A stretch of DNA of 64,000 bases from Nitrososphaerota archaeon (lineage in GTDB: Archaea; Thermoproteota; Nitrososphaeria; Nitrososphaerales; UBA183). Location of the stretch: the NCBI GenBank assembly GCA_027386095.1, contig DAHXUN010000010.1:51463-115462 (forward strand), in the 5' to 3' direction. Shown here piece after piece: positions 1 through 8,576 of this stretch (the stretch's first letter is position 1; the number at the start of each line of letters is the position of its first letter). Below the pieces are notes generated by a model that was not told the DNA's origin, did not search any database, and saw only the letters and a program-made list of their open reading frames with translations. The translations under genes and the position numbers were made by a program.

Positions 1-160
1 ACAGCTCCTCGCCGGTAGGCTCCCTGTCGAACTTGACCGTCAGCCTCCCGTGCCTCTCCGAGACGTGCACCGACGCCGTCCACTTCGCGCCCAGCACCCT
101 CTGGACCGCCCCCTTGAGGACGTGAACGGCGGAGTGGGTCTTGAGCTCTTCTGCGCTCAA
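1..160 (-). CDS. AlaX-like alanyl-tRNA editing protein (N-terminal part, cut by window edge)
   Basis: Only the first 53 codons are in the window. The translation contains an H-S-A-V-H segment followed by a V-Q-R-V-L-G-A stretch and an R-L-T-V-K-F-D strand, which matches the HxxxH zinc/editing motif of AlaX/AlaRS editing domains that deacylate mischarged Ser- or Gly-tRNA(Ala). The start must be TTG at 158-160: the codon just before it, in the same frame, is the TAG stop of the upstream geranylgeranyl-reductase-like gene, so the two genes abut with no spacer. Family assignment rests on a short fragment. Confidence 0.6.
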   Translation of the reverse strand, partial: MSAEELKTHSAVHVLKGAVQRVLGAKWTASVHVSERHGRLTVKFDREPTGEEL

Positions 161-1171
161 CTAGAGCCTCATGACTACCTTGAAGAAGTCGTTCAGCCTC
201 GTCTGCAGGCCGAAGCGTCTCTCGTTCCCCCTCATGTAGAAGAAGACAGACAGGAGCGTGGGCCACATCTTCATCAGGCTGAACCTGTCCTCCGCCTTGG
301 CTTTGATGAACTCGTAGACCTTGGCGTAGGCCGCGTAGTGATCCAGGACCGCCTTTCTGTACCCCTCTCTGTCGCCCAGGTGGTCCACGAAGATGTTGAC
401 GCACTGCATGCTCGGGATTATACCTTCCCCCAGCATCGGATAAACGGTGCCGATGGACTCGCCCACCCCCGTGACCTTCCCATCGAAGAATGGCTCCATG
501 AGCTTGGGCGGGGTCACCCTGACTGGCCTCCCAATCTTCCTGACGACCTCGCAGTGGTACTTCTTCACGAACTCATCGAGATCTCCTTGGTATCTGTGAT
601 GAAGGTCGCCGGCTCCCACATGGGCCAACCCGTCGCCCAGGGGGAAGTACCACCAGTATCCCGTGAGCCCGGGGTAGGGCTTGATCACAAAGTCGTCGTA
701 GGGGAGCTCCTTGGACTTCACCTGGTACTCGAGCGACGGGATCACCAGGTCCTCTGAGACCTTCGGGAGGAGCGACCTGTGCAACCCAGTGGCGTCCACC
801 ACGCTATCGAAGCCCTGGAAATTCCCGTTGGCCTCCTTGATCTGGGCACCCCAGTGCACCTTCTTCCCCTTCAACATGTCCTCGGTGAGCCTGTGCTTGT
901 CGTAGGTGACCAGCCCCCTGAGGGGGATGCTGATTTCCTCGGTGCCGAGGTCGACGCGCATGCTCTTCCCCTTGTGGAGGACGTAGTCGTCGAAGTTGAA
1001 CCCCGCCTGCTTCACCAGGTCTGTGATGAAGGGCTGGCTCGTCCCCCAGGCGCAGACCGTGTACCAGTTCTTCTGCGTCCGCATTTCGTACGCCTCGGCT
1101 TCCACGTCCCCTGGGAGGCGGTTGAGCAGATACGCACCTGCCACCCCTGTGCCGACCACGGCAAGTCTCAA
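161..1171 (-). CDS. Geranylgeranyl reductase-family FAD flavoprotein
   Basis: A 336-residue protein with an N-terminal Rossmann FAD-binding signature (V-G-T-G-V-A-G-A at residues 6-13), a mid-protein V-V-D-A-T-G motif, and a W-W-Y-F-P-L-G-D block typical of the geranylgeranyl reductase/digeranylgeranylglycerophospholipid reductase superfamily. Such enzymes saturate isoprenoid chains of archaeal lipids at the membrane. It differs from the second family member at 10742-12217, so the substrates probably differ. Start is TTG at 1171; no better in-frame ATG lies near the Rossmann strand. It is followed without a gap by the AlaX-like gene, suggesting co-transcription. Confidence 0.75.
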   Translation of the reverse strand: MRLAVVGTGVAGAYLLNRLPGDVEAEAYEMRTQKNWYTVCAWGTSQPFITDLVKQAGFNFDDYVLHKGKSMRVDLGTEEISIPLRGLVTYDKHRLTEDMLKGKKVHWGAQIKEANGNFQGFDSVVDATGLHRSLLPKVSEDLVIPSLEYQVKSKELPYDDFVIKPYPGLTGYWWYFPLGDGLAHVGAGDLHHRYQGDLDEFVKKYHCEVVRKIGRPVRVTPPKLMEPFFDGKVTGVGESIGTVYPMLGEGIIPSMQCVNIFVDHLGDREGYRKAVLDHYAAYAKVYEFIKAKAEDRFSLMKMWPTLLSVFFYMRGNERRFGLQTRLNDFFKVVMRL

Positions 1172-1462
1172 TTCTGACCCTTGACCTCACCGACAAGTTC
1201 GGCGCTTTTCTACCTATCGCCCAGGCGGGGTGTGGCAGCCTTCTTCTCTCCCATGAATTGGCCAAAGTCCGTCCGCTCCCGAAATAGGACGCTGTTTGCT
1301 CGTCGGCGAAAGTCATGGGGCCCATTTGACCACTCATAGGCGAACCGGGGGATGGATGGAGGGATGGCAGGGCGATTAATTCGTGAACAAAGCGGTTCAA
1401 CCGCCAGCGCCTGGGCCGTGCTTGGTCCGTCAGCCGCAGAAGCTACACGTCATGGTAAATAC

Positions 1463-1490
1463 TAAATATGCCTGGTAAACCAGGTTTACC
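1463..1490 (+). promoter_or_regulatory. Citrate synthase promoter with palindromic putative operator
   Basis: An AT-rich TATA-like element (CTAAATATG region, 1463-1470) is centred 26 bases before the ATG at 1493, fitting a leaderless transcript. Between them lies a perfect inverted repeat, GGTAAACC-A-GGTTTACC (1474-1490), ending 2 bases before the start codon. That is a repressor position. The rest of the 1172-1492 spacer shows no convincing gene. Confidence 0.6.
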
Positions 1491-1492
1491 GA

Positions 1493-2734
1493 ATGTCACA
1501 GGCAAACCCCAAGGAAACTAAGATGGTAAAGGTCTCTGAAGAAACACACGGGAAGCTGAAGGCAATGGCGAAGTACCAGGAGACCATGGATAACGTCATA
1601 GCCCGGCTGGCGACTCAGGCGAAGGGGCTTGAAGACGTCGTCGCCGGGAAGAGCTCGATCACCTTCATCGACGGCCACGAAGGGCGACTGCTCTACCGCG
1701 GCTATGACATCGCGGACCTCACGGCCCACTCCAACTACGAGGAGACGACGTACCTGCTCTGGAACGGCCACCTCCCGACCGTGAACGACCTGAAGTCGTT
1801 CAGCGAGGAGCTCGGCGCGAAGCGCGAGATACCGCGCGAGCTGGTCTCGATCCTCACCACCCTACCGCAGAACTGCGACACGATGGACGCGCTGAGGGTC
1901 GGGGTAGCCGCCCTGGGAGTCTTCGACGACCCGATGTACTCGCAGCAGGAGAGGGCTATGTCGATAGCGGCCAAGATGGGGACCATAGTGGCGGCGATCC
2001 ACAGGCATAAGCACGGGCAGGCGGTGGTCGCGCCCCGCGAAGACCTCTCCTTCGCGACCAATTTCCTCTACATGGTGTCGGGCAAGGTCCCGTCTGAGGA
2101 GGATGCGAGGCTGATGGACGTACTCTTGATACTCCACGCCGACCACGAGTTCAACGCGTCGACCTTCACCGCAAGGATAATCGCTTCGACTCTTTCAGAC
2201 ATCTACTCTGCCGTCACCGGCGCGGTGGGGGCGCTCAAGGGCCCGCTCCACGGGGGCGCCAATGAGAAGGTGGTCGAGATGACCGCCGAGATCGGCTCCC
2301 CGGCCAACGTAGACGCGTACATCCGCGGAAAGCTTGCGAGCAAGGTGAAGATCAACGGCTTCGGCCACAGGGTCTACAAGACCATGGACCCGAGGGCGAA
2401 GATACTCAGCGACATGGCGGCGCACTTCGTCAGGACACAGAAGGAGAAGGAGTCGCTGGAGATTATCAAGGGGACCGAGGCCATACTTCTGAAGGAGAAG
2501 AACCTCCACCCCAACGTCGACCTCTTCTCGGGCTTGGCGCTGAACCATGTAGGGGTGCCCGCATATCTGTTCACCCCCGTGTTCGCCGTGGGCCGTGCCC
2601 CCGGTTGGCTCGCACACGTCTTGGAGCAGTACGCCGACAACAGGATAATCAGGCCGATCTCGGACTACGTCGGGCCGCAGCTCACGGCCTACGCCCCCAT
2701 CGAGACCCGAAGCCCCAAGAGGTCGAGAACTTGA
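1493..2734 (+). CDS. gltA: Citrate synthase with N-terminal ribbon-helix-helix-like extension
   Basis: A 413-residue protein. From about residue 46 it is a canonical type II citrate synthase: the L-E-D-V-V-A-G start, the L-L-Y-R-G-Y-D-I block, the L-H-G-G-A-N-E active-site His, F-G-H-R-V-Y, and the C-terminal catalytic Asp region (N-V-D-L-F-S-G). It condenses oxaloacetate and acetyl-CoA at the entry of the citric acid cycle in the cytoplasm. Residues 9-42 are extra: a short strand (K-M-V-K-V-S), a helix (E-E-T-H-G-K-L-K-A-M-A-K) and a second helix (T-M-D-N-V-I-A-R-L), the pattern of CopG/VapB ribbon-helix-helix DNA-binding domains. ATG 1493 is favoured by the TATA spacing; an internal ATG at 1523 would still leave most of the RHH segment in the protein, without residues 1-10. 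The CBS gene overlaps its stop. Confidence 0.93.
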   Translation: MSQANPKETKMVKVSEETHGKLKAMAKYQETMDNVIARLATQAKGLEDVVAGKSSITFIDGHEGRLLYRGYDIADLTAHSNYEETTYLLWNGHLPTVNDLKSFSEELGAKREIPRELVSILTTLPQNCDTMDALRVGVAALGVFDDPMYSQQERAMSIAAKMGTIVAAIHRHKHGQAVVAPREDLSFATNFLYMVSGKVPSEEDARLMDVLLILHADHEFNASTFTARIIASTLSDIYSAVTGAVGALKGPLHGGANEKVVEMTAEIGSPANVDAYIRGKLASKVKINGFGHRVYKTMDPRAKILSDMAAHFVRTQKEKESLEIIKGTEAILLKEKNLHPNVDLFSGLALNHVGVPAYLFTPVFAVGRAPGWLAHVLEQYADNRIIRPISDYVGPQLTAYAPIETRSPKRSRT

Positions 2735-3156
2735 GGGTCGAGGCCCTGGTCAAGCGCAGTCCGGTGACCATAAGCCCCGGCGCCACCATAAAGCAGGCTG
2801 CAGAAGTGTTCGCCAGGGAGAAGATCGGCCTGCTGGTCGTCGCGTCTTCGGTCAGCCCGGTCCGAGCCCAGGCCGTCCTCTCAGAAAGGGACGTGGTCAG
2901 GGCGGTCGCCAAGGGGGTCGCCCTCTCGGGGCGACTGGACGCCGTGTCGACGAAGAAGCTAATCAGCGTCAAACGCTCGGACAGGCCATCGACCGCAGTG
3001 AGACTGATGACGGACAACGGGATAAGGCATCTCGTGGTGGAGAACGACGATGGGACCCTGTTTGGTGTGCTGTCCATCAAGGACTTCTTCCGCGAAAACA
3101 AGCTCATCAACGCGTTTCTCAAGGAAGAAGACGAAGAGGTCCACGGCGTCGACTAG
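2731..3156 (+). CDS. CBS-domain protein
   Basis: A 141-residue protein made of a tandem CBS pair: the first repeat runs from the V-T-I-S-P-G-A-T-I-K-Q-A-A segment to the L-S-E-R-D-V-V-R-A-V end, the second from S-V-K-R-S-D-R-P-S-T-A to G-V-L-S-I-K-D-F. Such pairs bind adenosyl ligands (AMP, ATP, SAM) and sense energy state. The TTG start at 2731 overlaps the citrate synthase TGA by four bases, so the two are translationally coupled; an energy-sensing partner for the citrate synthase is an attractive inference. A longer in-frame reading from 2605 is rejected because it would lie inside citrate synthase. Confidence 0.75.
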   Translation: MRVEALVKRSPVTISPGATIKQAAEVFAREKIGLLVVASSVSPVRAQAVLSERDVVRAVAKGVALSGRLDAVSTKKLISVKRSDRPSTAVRLMTDNGIRHLVVENDDGTLFGVLSIKDFFRENKLINAFLKEEDEEVHGVD

Positions 3157-3702
3157 GCCCCAGGGCGGGCATGGTTCTTCCGCCGCAGGGAGTCCAAGGG
3201 AGATTCCCCGGAAGGCCGAGGGAGCCTGCGGCGTCCAGTTCCTTCGTCAGGGGAGCCAGGGCAGGTGAGCCCGAGCCCGCGAGAAGACCTTCAGCGCGCC
3301 CAGGGCCGCTGAGGCTGACCCCCCTGATGGATGTAAGGGCGAGGGCGAAGGCAACAGCCGCCTCGACCGCGAGAGCCGGGACCTCCACCAGACATGGAGG
3401 GAGTCGAATCCCAGCACTCGGATCCCTCCACGCGTAGGTTGGATCGCCGTGGTCGGTATGCCGAAGAGGTCGCCTTTCACGCACCGTTCGGCGAGAGGGG
3501 TCCGAAGACCTCCCACTTCTCGACCATGAGACACCCGTCGCTGACCGCCTCCGTCCCCCGTACGCCTTGGCAAGAGACTGAGCCTCTATGGCTTGCGCAA
3601 CCAGGAGAGACGTCTTCGGGCATGCATTTCCATTGGGCGCCCCGGAGATGTCTCCGCCACCCCACCAATCTTAAATAACGTAAAGAGGTCGTGAACCCTG
3701 AA
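3157..3702. other. Non-coding spacer upstream of nuoA
   Basis: About 545 bases without an open reading frame that looks coding on either strand. It contains an inverted repeat with 8-base arms, TGGAGGGA (3395-3402) and TCCCTCCA (3423-3430), with a 20-base loop, and a TATA-like TTAAATAA at 3671-3678 that serves nuoA. The hairpin superficially resembles a tRNA T-arm but does not complete a cloverleaf. Confidence 0.5.
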
Positions 3703-4074
3703 ATGGCTCTCTTCGGGGACATCGGGACAATCTTCGTCATGGCCCTCGTCGCCGTAGGGCTCACGGGGATGGTCATAATCCTCCCGCGCCTCTTCGCGCC
3801 TAGGCGGCCCAACCCCATCAAGAGCCTCCCCTTTGAGGCTGGTCAGGTCCCCCAGGGCGCCGGGAAGATGCACTTCATGATGCAGTACTACGCCTACTTA
3901 CTCATGTTCATAGTGTTCGACGTCCTTTCGATGTTCCTCTATGCCTGGGCGTCGGCCTACAAGCCGCTCGCCCTTGGACTGACGTCCGACTGGACAGTGA
4001 CGCTCTTCATGGGTATGCTCTTCATCCCCATGGGTTTCGCCCTCGTACTCGCGGGGAAGAGGGAGCTTTGGTAG
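3703..4074 (+). CDS. nuoA: NADH dehydrogenase-like complex I subunit A
   Basis: A 123-residue membrane protein with three hydrophobic segments and the family signature P-F-E-A-G before the second helix, followed by F-D-V-L-S-M-F-L-Y. NuoA anchors the membrane arm of complex I near the quinone site. The ATG at 3703 lies 28 bases after the centre of the TTAAATAA box (3671-3678), in line with leaderless expression; a GTG at 3691 is the alternative. First gene of nuoABCD; its end overlaps the nuoB start. Confidence 0.88.
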   Translation: MALFGDIGTIFVMALVAVGLTGMVIILPRLFAPRRPNPIKSLPFEAGQVPQGAGKMHFMMQYYAYLLMFIVFDVLSMFLYAWASAYKPLALGLTSDWTVTLFMGMLFIPMGFALVLAGKRELW

Positions 4075-5822
4075 CCGCGCAGCAACAGAAGACCGGGAGC
4101 TTCCAGGTCCTCGTAGGCAAGATAGACGACGTACTCCAGTACGCCATCGGAGACCCGCTGCGCTACCTTGCCAACTGGGGACGCCTCTATTCCCTCTGGC
4201 CCGTGCACCTCGAAACGGCCTGCTGCTCAGTCGAGGTCGGGGCGGCCGCCGGTTCGAGATTCGACATAGAGCGCTTCGGCACGCTGGAGGCGTTCGGCTC
4301 GCTCCGCGCCTGCGACCTCATCATAGTCATGGGGACCGTGACGAGGAAGCTGGCCCCGAGACTGAAGCTCATCTACGACCAGATGGCGGAGCCGAAGTGG
4401 ACCATTGCCATGGGCGCTTGTCTTCGGGGCGATTCGCTGGTCTACACACCCAACGGCGTCAAACGAATCGACGGCGTGGGTCCCGGGGAGCTCGTTCTTA
4501 CCTACGACGAGCAACGCAAGAGGGTGATCACCGGCCAGGTGGTGGCCAACAAGGACCAGGGGAGTAAGGACGTGTGGAGGCTCCGCGCAGGTGCCTATGA
4601 GTTGGTGGCCACGGAGGACCATCCCTTCGCGGTTTACGAGCGGACGCTCTCGCGGAGGTGGATCACCTACCAGTCTGTACTCGGATTGCTCGAAGAGGGA
4701 TTCACACTGCGAGAAATCGCTCCGTTGGTGGGAGAAAGTGCCAAGACTCTCTCCAATTGGAGACGGCATCCCCCAGCCCAATTCGGGCTGGATATAGTGT
4801 GGAAGCGCTTCAATCAGGTGAAGGAAGGCGATTTGCTGGGAACATTCGCCGCGCCCGTCATAGATACGCCCTACAATATCAATCGCTCACACGATGGAGG
4901 GCTGAGGAACAAGGTCAGAGTCTCACGGTCCGCGGACGATAATCTCGCGTGGCTTGCGGGCCTCCACCCTGGAGACGGCTGGAGCGCGGGGCCACGAGGA
5001 GCCTCCTCCCAAACGGGGGAAGACTTGTCAAGGCGGCATCTCTCTCAGGGAGCGAACGGGTCGTTTGCAGTGGGTGCCTGGGCGACTCGCCAGGCCGAGA
5101 CTCAGCCCGAGGCGGCCTCTGGAGCGTCCGAGCAGTCGCTTCTCCCTCGCGGCGGTGTCCGTTCCAAGCGCGTCCCCGGTTGGGTCTACCCCCTGCCCTC
5201 GACTTCTGTCTACGGCTTCCTCGCCGGCCTGATTGAATCCGATGGCAGCGTGGAGGAGCAGGGTTCCGCCCAACTAAGCTCAGACAACTACGATCTGATG
5301 CGTGACGTCGTCGAACTCTGCCACTACCGCGGCATACGCGTCGGCGGCGTCTTCGAGAAGGAGAAAGGGGATATCCTGAAAGAAAGGTACCTCGAAGCGA
5401 AAGAATACGCAGTTTCATTCCCCGCCGAAACTGTGGCGAAGCTCCCACTGCACAGACCTGGTTACCAAAGTCGGACAAAGCGTGGCTCCCGTTCATTCGA
5501 CGGCAGATCTCTCCTCAAGACCAATCACCCAGGAATCGCCCTCCAGAGGGTCACCTCTATCATCCCCCGAGGAAGAGAGCAGGTCTACGACATCGAGGTG
5601 GAGGGCCACCACAACTACTTCGCCAACGGTGAGCTGGTCCACAACTGCTCGATCACCGGCGGACTCTACTTCGACTCCTACAACGTCCTCAGGGGCATCG
5701 ACGACATCATACCGGTAGACGTGTACGTCCCAGGCTGCCCTCCGAGGGCCGAGGCACTGATTCAGGGGATAGTGCTTTTGCAAGAGAAGATCAGACGGAT
5801 GCCGACCCTTGGCGGCCGGTGA
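4068..5822 (+). CDS. nuoB: Complex I subunit B precursor containing an intein
   Basis: A 584-residue reading frame. Residues 1-117 and 527-584 join to a normal 175-residue NuoB, the subunit that carries Fe-S cluster N2 at the quinone-reducing end of complex I. The N2 cysteines are C52-C53 in the E-T-A-C-C-S segment, C527 (first residue after the intein) and the Cys in P-G-C-P-P-R-A. The insertion interrupts the invariant M-G-A-C motif. The start is a TTG (4068) that overlaps the end of nuoA; nuoC in turn overlaps the nuoB stop. Without splicing the third N2 ligand would be separated from its fold, so complex I assembly depends on intein removal. Confidence 0.93.
   Translation: MVAAQQQKTGSFQVLVGKIDDVLQYAIGDPLRYLANWGRLYSLWPVHLETACCSVEVGAAAGSRFDIERFGTLEAFGSLRACDLIIVMGTVTRKLAPRLKLIYDQMAEPKWTIAMGACLRGDSLVYTPNGVKRIDGVGPGELVLTYDEQRKRVITGQVVANKDQGSKDVWRLRAGAYELVATEDHPFAVYERTLSRRWITYQSVLGLLEEGFTLREIAPLVGESAKTLSNWRRHPPAQFGLDIVWKRFNQVKEGDLLGTFAAPVIDTPYNINRSHDGGLRNKVRVSRSADDNLAWLAGLHPGDGWSAGPRGASSQTGEDLSRRHLSQGANGSFAVGAWATRQAETQPEAASGASEQSLLPRGGVRSKRVPGWVYPLPSTSVYGFLAGLIESDGSVEEQGSAQLSSDNYDLMRDVVELCHYRGIRVGGVFEKEKGDILKERYLEAKEYAVSFPAETVAKLPLHRPGYQSRTKRGSRSFDGRSLLKTNHPGIALQRVTSIIPRGREQVYDIEVEGHHNYFANGELVHNCSITGGLYFDSYNVLRGIDDIIPVDVYVPGCPPRAEALIQGIVLLQEKIRRMPTLGGR
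4419..5645 (+). mobile_element. Intein with LAGLIDADG homing endonuclease inside NuoB
   Basis: A 409-residue intein (residues 118-526 of the precursor). Block A starts with Cys1 (C-L-R-G-D-S-L-V-Y); block B contains T-E-D-H (A-T-E-D-H-P-F); the C-terminal blocks read [15 protein letters not shown] and G-E-L-V-H-N, followed by Cys+1 of the extein. Two dodecapeptide motifs, L-A-G-L-H-P-G-D-G (about 296-304) and L-A-G-L-I-E-S-D-G (about 385-393), both keep the acidic catalytic residue. Residues 199-236 resemble a helix-turn-helix inserted in the splicing domain. The linker between the two motifs is strongly hydrophilic and may be degenerate. Codons such as TGT, CTT, CAA and CGA are commoner than in neighbours, consistent with horizontal acquisition. 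Confidence 0.92.
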
Positions 5823-6415
5823 AGCACAAAATGAGCAAAGAGAGCGAGCCTGCCAAGCCAGCTTCACCTCCGCTCTCCGCCCCCACGCAGCCGGCTAAGC
5901 CTGCGACCCCGTCTCCCCCCGCTGCGGCTTCCGCCCCCGCGCCGAGTCCGGATCTGGACAGGGCGAAGGCCCTCGCCACAAGGATAACGTCGAGTCAACC
6001 CACAGCGAAGGTCGAGTGGATGAAGCCACGGCGCCTGAAGGTCTCCGCCTCTCCGAACACGATCAAGGACGTGGCCCTCTTCGCCCGGGACTCGCTCGGA
6101 TTCAATCACATCAGCGCGGTCAGCGGAGTCGACTGGATCGCGAAGAATGAGCTGGAAGTGATCTACTTCGTGGGATCCACGACCCACGGTCAGGAGGACT
6201 TCGTCCTTGCCGTTTCCGAGAGGATCCCCCGGGACAACCCCGTAGTCCCGACCCTGATCGGGGTATGGAAGGGCGCGGAGTACCAGGAGAGGGAGACGCA
6301 CGAGATGTTCGGGATAAACTTCCAGGGGCACCCCGACCAGAGCCACCTCTTCCTCCCCGAAGACTGGAACGACCTCCCTCCCCTCCGCAAGGACTACGTA
6401 TCGCCGGGGAGATGA
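5819..6415 (+). CDS. nuoC: NADH dehydrogenase-like complex I subunit C
   Basis: A 198-residue protein. The 30-kDa subunit signature is present in the second half ([15 protein letters not shown], then L-P-P-L-R-K-D-Y). It belongs to the peripheral arm and packs against NuoD. Residues 10-45 form a Pro/Ala/Ser-rich, probably disordered tail not found in typical NuoC. GTG 5819 overlaps the nuoB stop; ATG at 5831 is an alternative that only trims four residues. Lies between nuoB and nuoD with four bases to the next ATG. Confidence 0.9.
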   Translation: MKHKMSKESEPAKPASPPLSAPTQPAKPATPSPPAAASAPAPSPDLDRAKALATRITSSQPTAKVEWMKPRRLKVSASPNTIKDVALFARDSLGFNHISAVSGVDWIAKNELEVIYFVGSTTHGQEDFVLAVSERIPRDNPVVPTLIGVWKGAEYQERETHEMFGINFQGHPDQSHLFLPEDWNDLPPLRKDYVSPGR

Positions 6416-6419
6416 GCCG

Positions 6420-7538
6420 ATGACCCTCGAAGCGGAGTACTCGCCCGACGCCGACAGGATCATGGCCGTTTCGCTCGGCCCGCAGCATCCTGGGGCCGGT
6501 CATTTCCGCATCAGGCTCTGGCTGGATGGAGACTACGTGGTCAAGGCTTTGCCCGACCCCGGGTACGTTCACCGGGGGGAGGAGAAGATGGCGGAGTACA
6601 GGAACTACACCCAGAACGTCCCGCACCTCGAGCGGCCGGTGATACTCGACAGCTCGAACATACTCTTCGCCTACTCGCTGGCGGTCGACGAGCTCATGAG
6701 CAGCAAGGTCCCCCCTCGGGCCCAGTACCTCAGGGTCATAATGTCCGAGATCAACCGCATCATCTCACACATGTACTTCGTTGCCATCCAGGGGCTCTTC
6801 CTGGGCCACACCACGATGATCACCTGGTGCATGGGTGACAGGGACTTCTGGATCGACCTCGCCGAAAGGATAGCAGGCGCGAGGGTGACCTTCGCCTACA
6901 TCATTCCAGGAGGGGTGAGGAACGATATCCCGGAGTTCGCCATAGAGAAGGGGCTCAACACCTGCGACTGGTTCGAGAAACGCATGGATGAGTACGAGAA
7001 AATATTCTTCGAAAACCCTATGGTCCACCAGAGGTCAGACCGCGTGGGTGTCCTGACCGGGGACGACGCCGTCGCCTTCGGCGCCACCGGGACCGTCGCT
7101 CGGGCCTCCGGCCTCACTTTCGACGTGAGGAAGGACGAGCCCTACAGCTCCTACTCCGACTTCGAGTTCAAGACGCCGGTGCTTACCCAGGGGGACTCCT
7201 GGGCCCGTGCCTACGTCGCGCTGCTTGACATGCGCGAGTCGGTCAAGATAATCAGGCAGGCGCTCAAGGGGCTCCCACAGGGGCCGGTGCGTCTCAAGCT
7301 CGGACCCCAGCCCAGGGTCCCGGCGGGGGAAGTGTACGCTCGAACAGAGGCCGCCAGGGGAGAGATGTCGTACCACATAATCAGCGACGGCTCGCCGCGC
7401 CCCTACAGGCTGAAGATCGGGGTGCCCTCTGCGAAGAACCTCAGGGTCTTGCCGCACCTTCTGAAAGGGGTCCACGTGGCAGACATCCCGGTGATATACT
7501 GGGGCCTGAACTATTGGCCCGTAGAGGCAGACCGCTAG
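6420..7538 (+). CDS. nuoD: NADH dehydrogenase-like complex I subunit D
   Basis: A 372-residue homolog of the 49-kDa subunit. Visible family blocks include L-G-P-Q-H-P-G-A-G-H near residue 20, P-D-P-G-Y-V-H-R-G-E-E-K, and the C-terminal D-I-P-V-I-Y-W-G segment near the quinone pocket. NuoD together with NuoB forms the quinone-binding cavity. It is the last gene of this nuo cluster: the next gene is on the opposite strand and unrelated, so nuoH and the remaining membrane subunits must be encoded elsewhere. Confidence 0.92.
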   Translation: MTLEAEYSPDADRIMAVSLGPQHPGAGHFRIRLWLDGDYVVKALPDPGYVHRGEEKMAEYRNYTQNVPHLERPVILDSSNILFAYSLAVDELMSSKVPPRAQYLRVIMSEINRIISHMYFVAIQGLFLGHTTMITWCMGDRDFWIDLAERIAGARVTFAYIIPGGVRNDIPEFAIEKGLNTCDWFEKRMDEYEKIFFENPMVHQRSDRVGVLTGDDAVAFGATGTVARASGLTFDVRKDEPYSSYSDFEFKTPVLTQGDSWARAYVALLDMRESVKIIRQALKGLPQGPVRLKLGPQPRVPAGEVYARTEAARGEMSYHIISDGSPRPYRLKIGVPSAKNLRVLPHLLKGVHVADIPVIYWGLNYWPVEADR

Positions 7539-7643
7539 CTCACTCTGAGCTCTGCTTTTGAGACGCAGACAGGTTCAGGGTGTTACAAGGGCACCCATCG
7601 TCCAACCTGACCGTCCACAACCGGGTCAACCGCCCGGGGCTCT

Positions 7644-8576
7644 CTAGGGACGCTTCGCGGGCCCCCCCGCGGGCGCCACGAATGGCTCGGCTTCTGGGGC
7701 CCTATCCCCCCTACTGAACAGATACACCCCGAACAAGATGAGCACCCCGCCGAAGACCTGAGCCACGGTAATCTGCTCCCCCAGGGCTGCGAGCCCGAAG
7801 AACGCCCCGAACAAAGTGGAGGTGGACCACACGAGGAGCATCCTGATCGCTCCCAGCCGCTTGACCGCGGCAATGAACATAATCGTCGCCCCCGAGACAG
7901 CGAGCGCCAGGAGGACCATGATGGCCGAAGAGTATGCAGAGAATCCGAAGGGGAACCGCCCGACGAGGAAGAGGGCGGTCAGGACGCAGCCTCCGATGAG
8001 GTTACGGAACTTGCTCAGGAGCGTGGTGTCGAACCTCTTCGTGGCGAGGACGATTATGTTGTTCTCTACGGCCCACCCAGCCACGGAGCCGAGGATCAGA
8101 AGATTCCCGGTCAGCCCCTGGAAGAACGCGATGTGGGAGAGATCCAGGTTGGTGGAGACTACCAACAGGCCAGCCACGATGAAGAGCCCCCTGGCTGCCT
8201 GTCCACGGCGGAGCCTCTCCCCGAATACAGCGAAGGCGATCACTGTCGTGAACAGCACCTCTCCGTTGGCGAGGAGGGAGGCGTTCACGACGGTGGTCTG
8301 GTCGAGTCCCAGGGTGTACATCAGAGGAGCGAGGCCCGCGCCCACGAGGCCGAAGAACACGAGGTACCGGTAGCTCCCGGGCTCGGGCCTCCTCCTGGGC
8401 TGATACAGCAGCAGGATGAGCCCCGAAAGGAGGAACGTGACGCCGGTGACCACGAGGGGCCCGTTCGTCACGAGCGAGATTTTTGTCAGGGCCGACACCG
8501 AACCGGCGCAGATGGACCCCAATATCGCGTAGAGGTAGCCCCGCCTGGTCTCCGAATCCCTGCCGCTCCGTTCCAA
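7644..8576 (-). CDS. EamA/DMT-family membrane transporter
   Basis: A 310-residue protein with about ten hydrophobic helices arranged as two EamA halves (first half ends near A-V-F-G-E-R-L, second near A-A-L-G-E-Q-I-T). These motifs mark drug/metabolite exporters of the DMT superfamily at the cytoplasmic membrane; the substrate cannot be told. Start is a TTG at 8576. Convergent with nuoD and divergent from mscL. Confidence 0.85.
   Translation of the reverse strand: MERSGRDSETRRGYLYAILGSICAGSVSALTKISLVTNGPLVVTGVTFLLSGLILLLYQPRRRPEPGSYRYLVFFGLVGAGLAPLMYTLGLDQTTVVNASLLANGEVLFTTVIAFAVFGERLRRGQAARGLFIVAGLLVVSTNLDLSHIAFFQGLTGNLLILGSVAGWAVENNIIVLATKRFDTTLLSKFRNLIGGCVLTALFLVGRFPFGFSAYSSAIMVLLALAVSGATIMFIAAVKRLGAIRMLLVWSTSTLFGAFFGLAALGEQITVAQVFGGVLILFGVYLFSRGDRAPEAEPFVAPAGGPAKRP

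Noticed and set aside
3391..3430. tRNA-like T-arm in the nuoA upstream spacer
   Set aside because: Only a hairpin with 8-base arms; no anticodon arm, D-arm or proper T-loop can be built around it.
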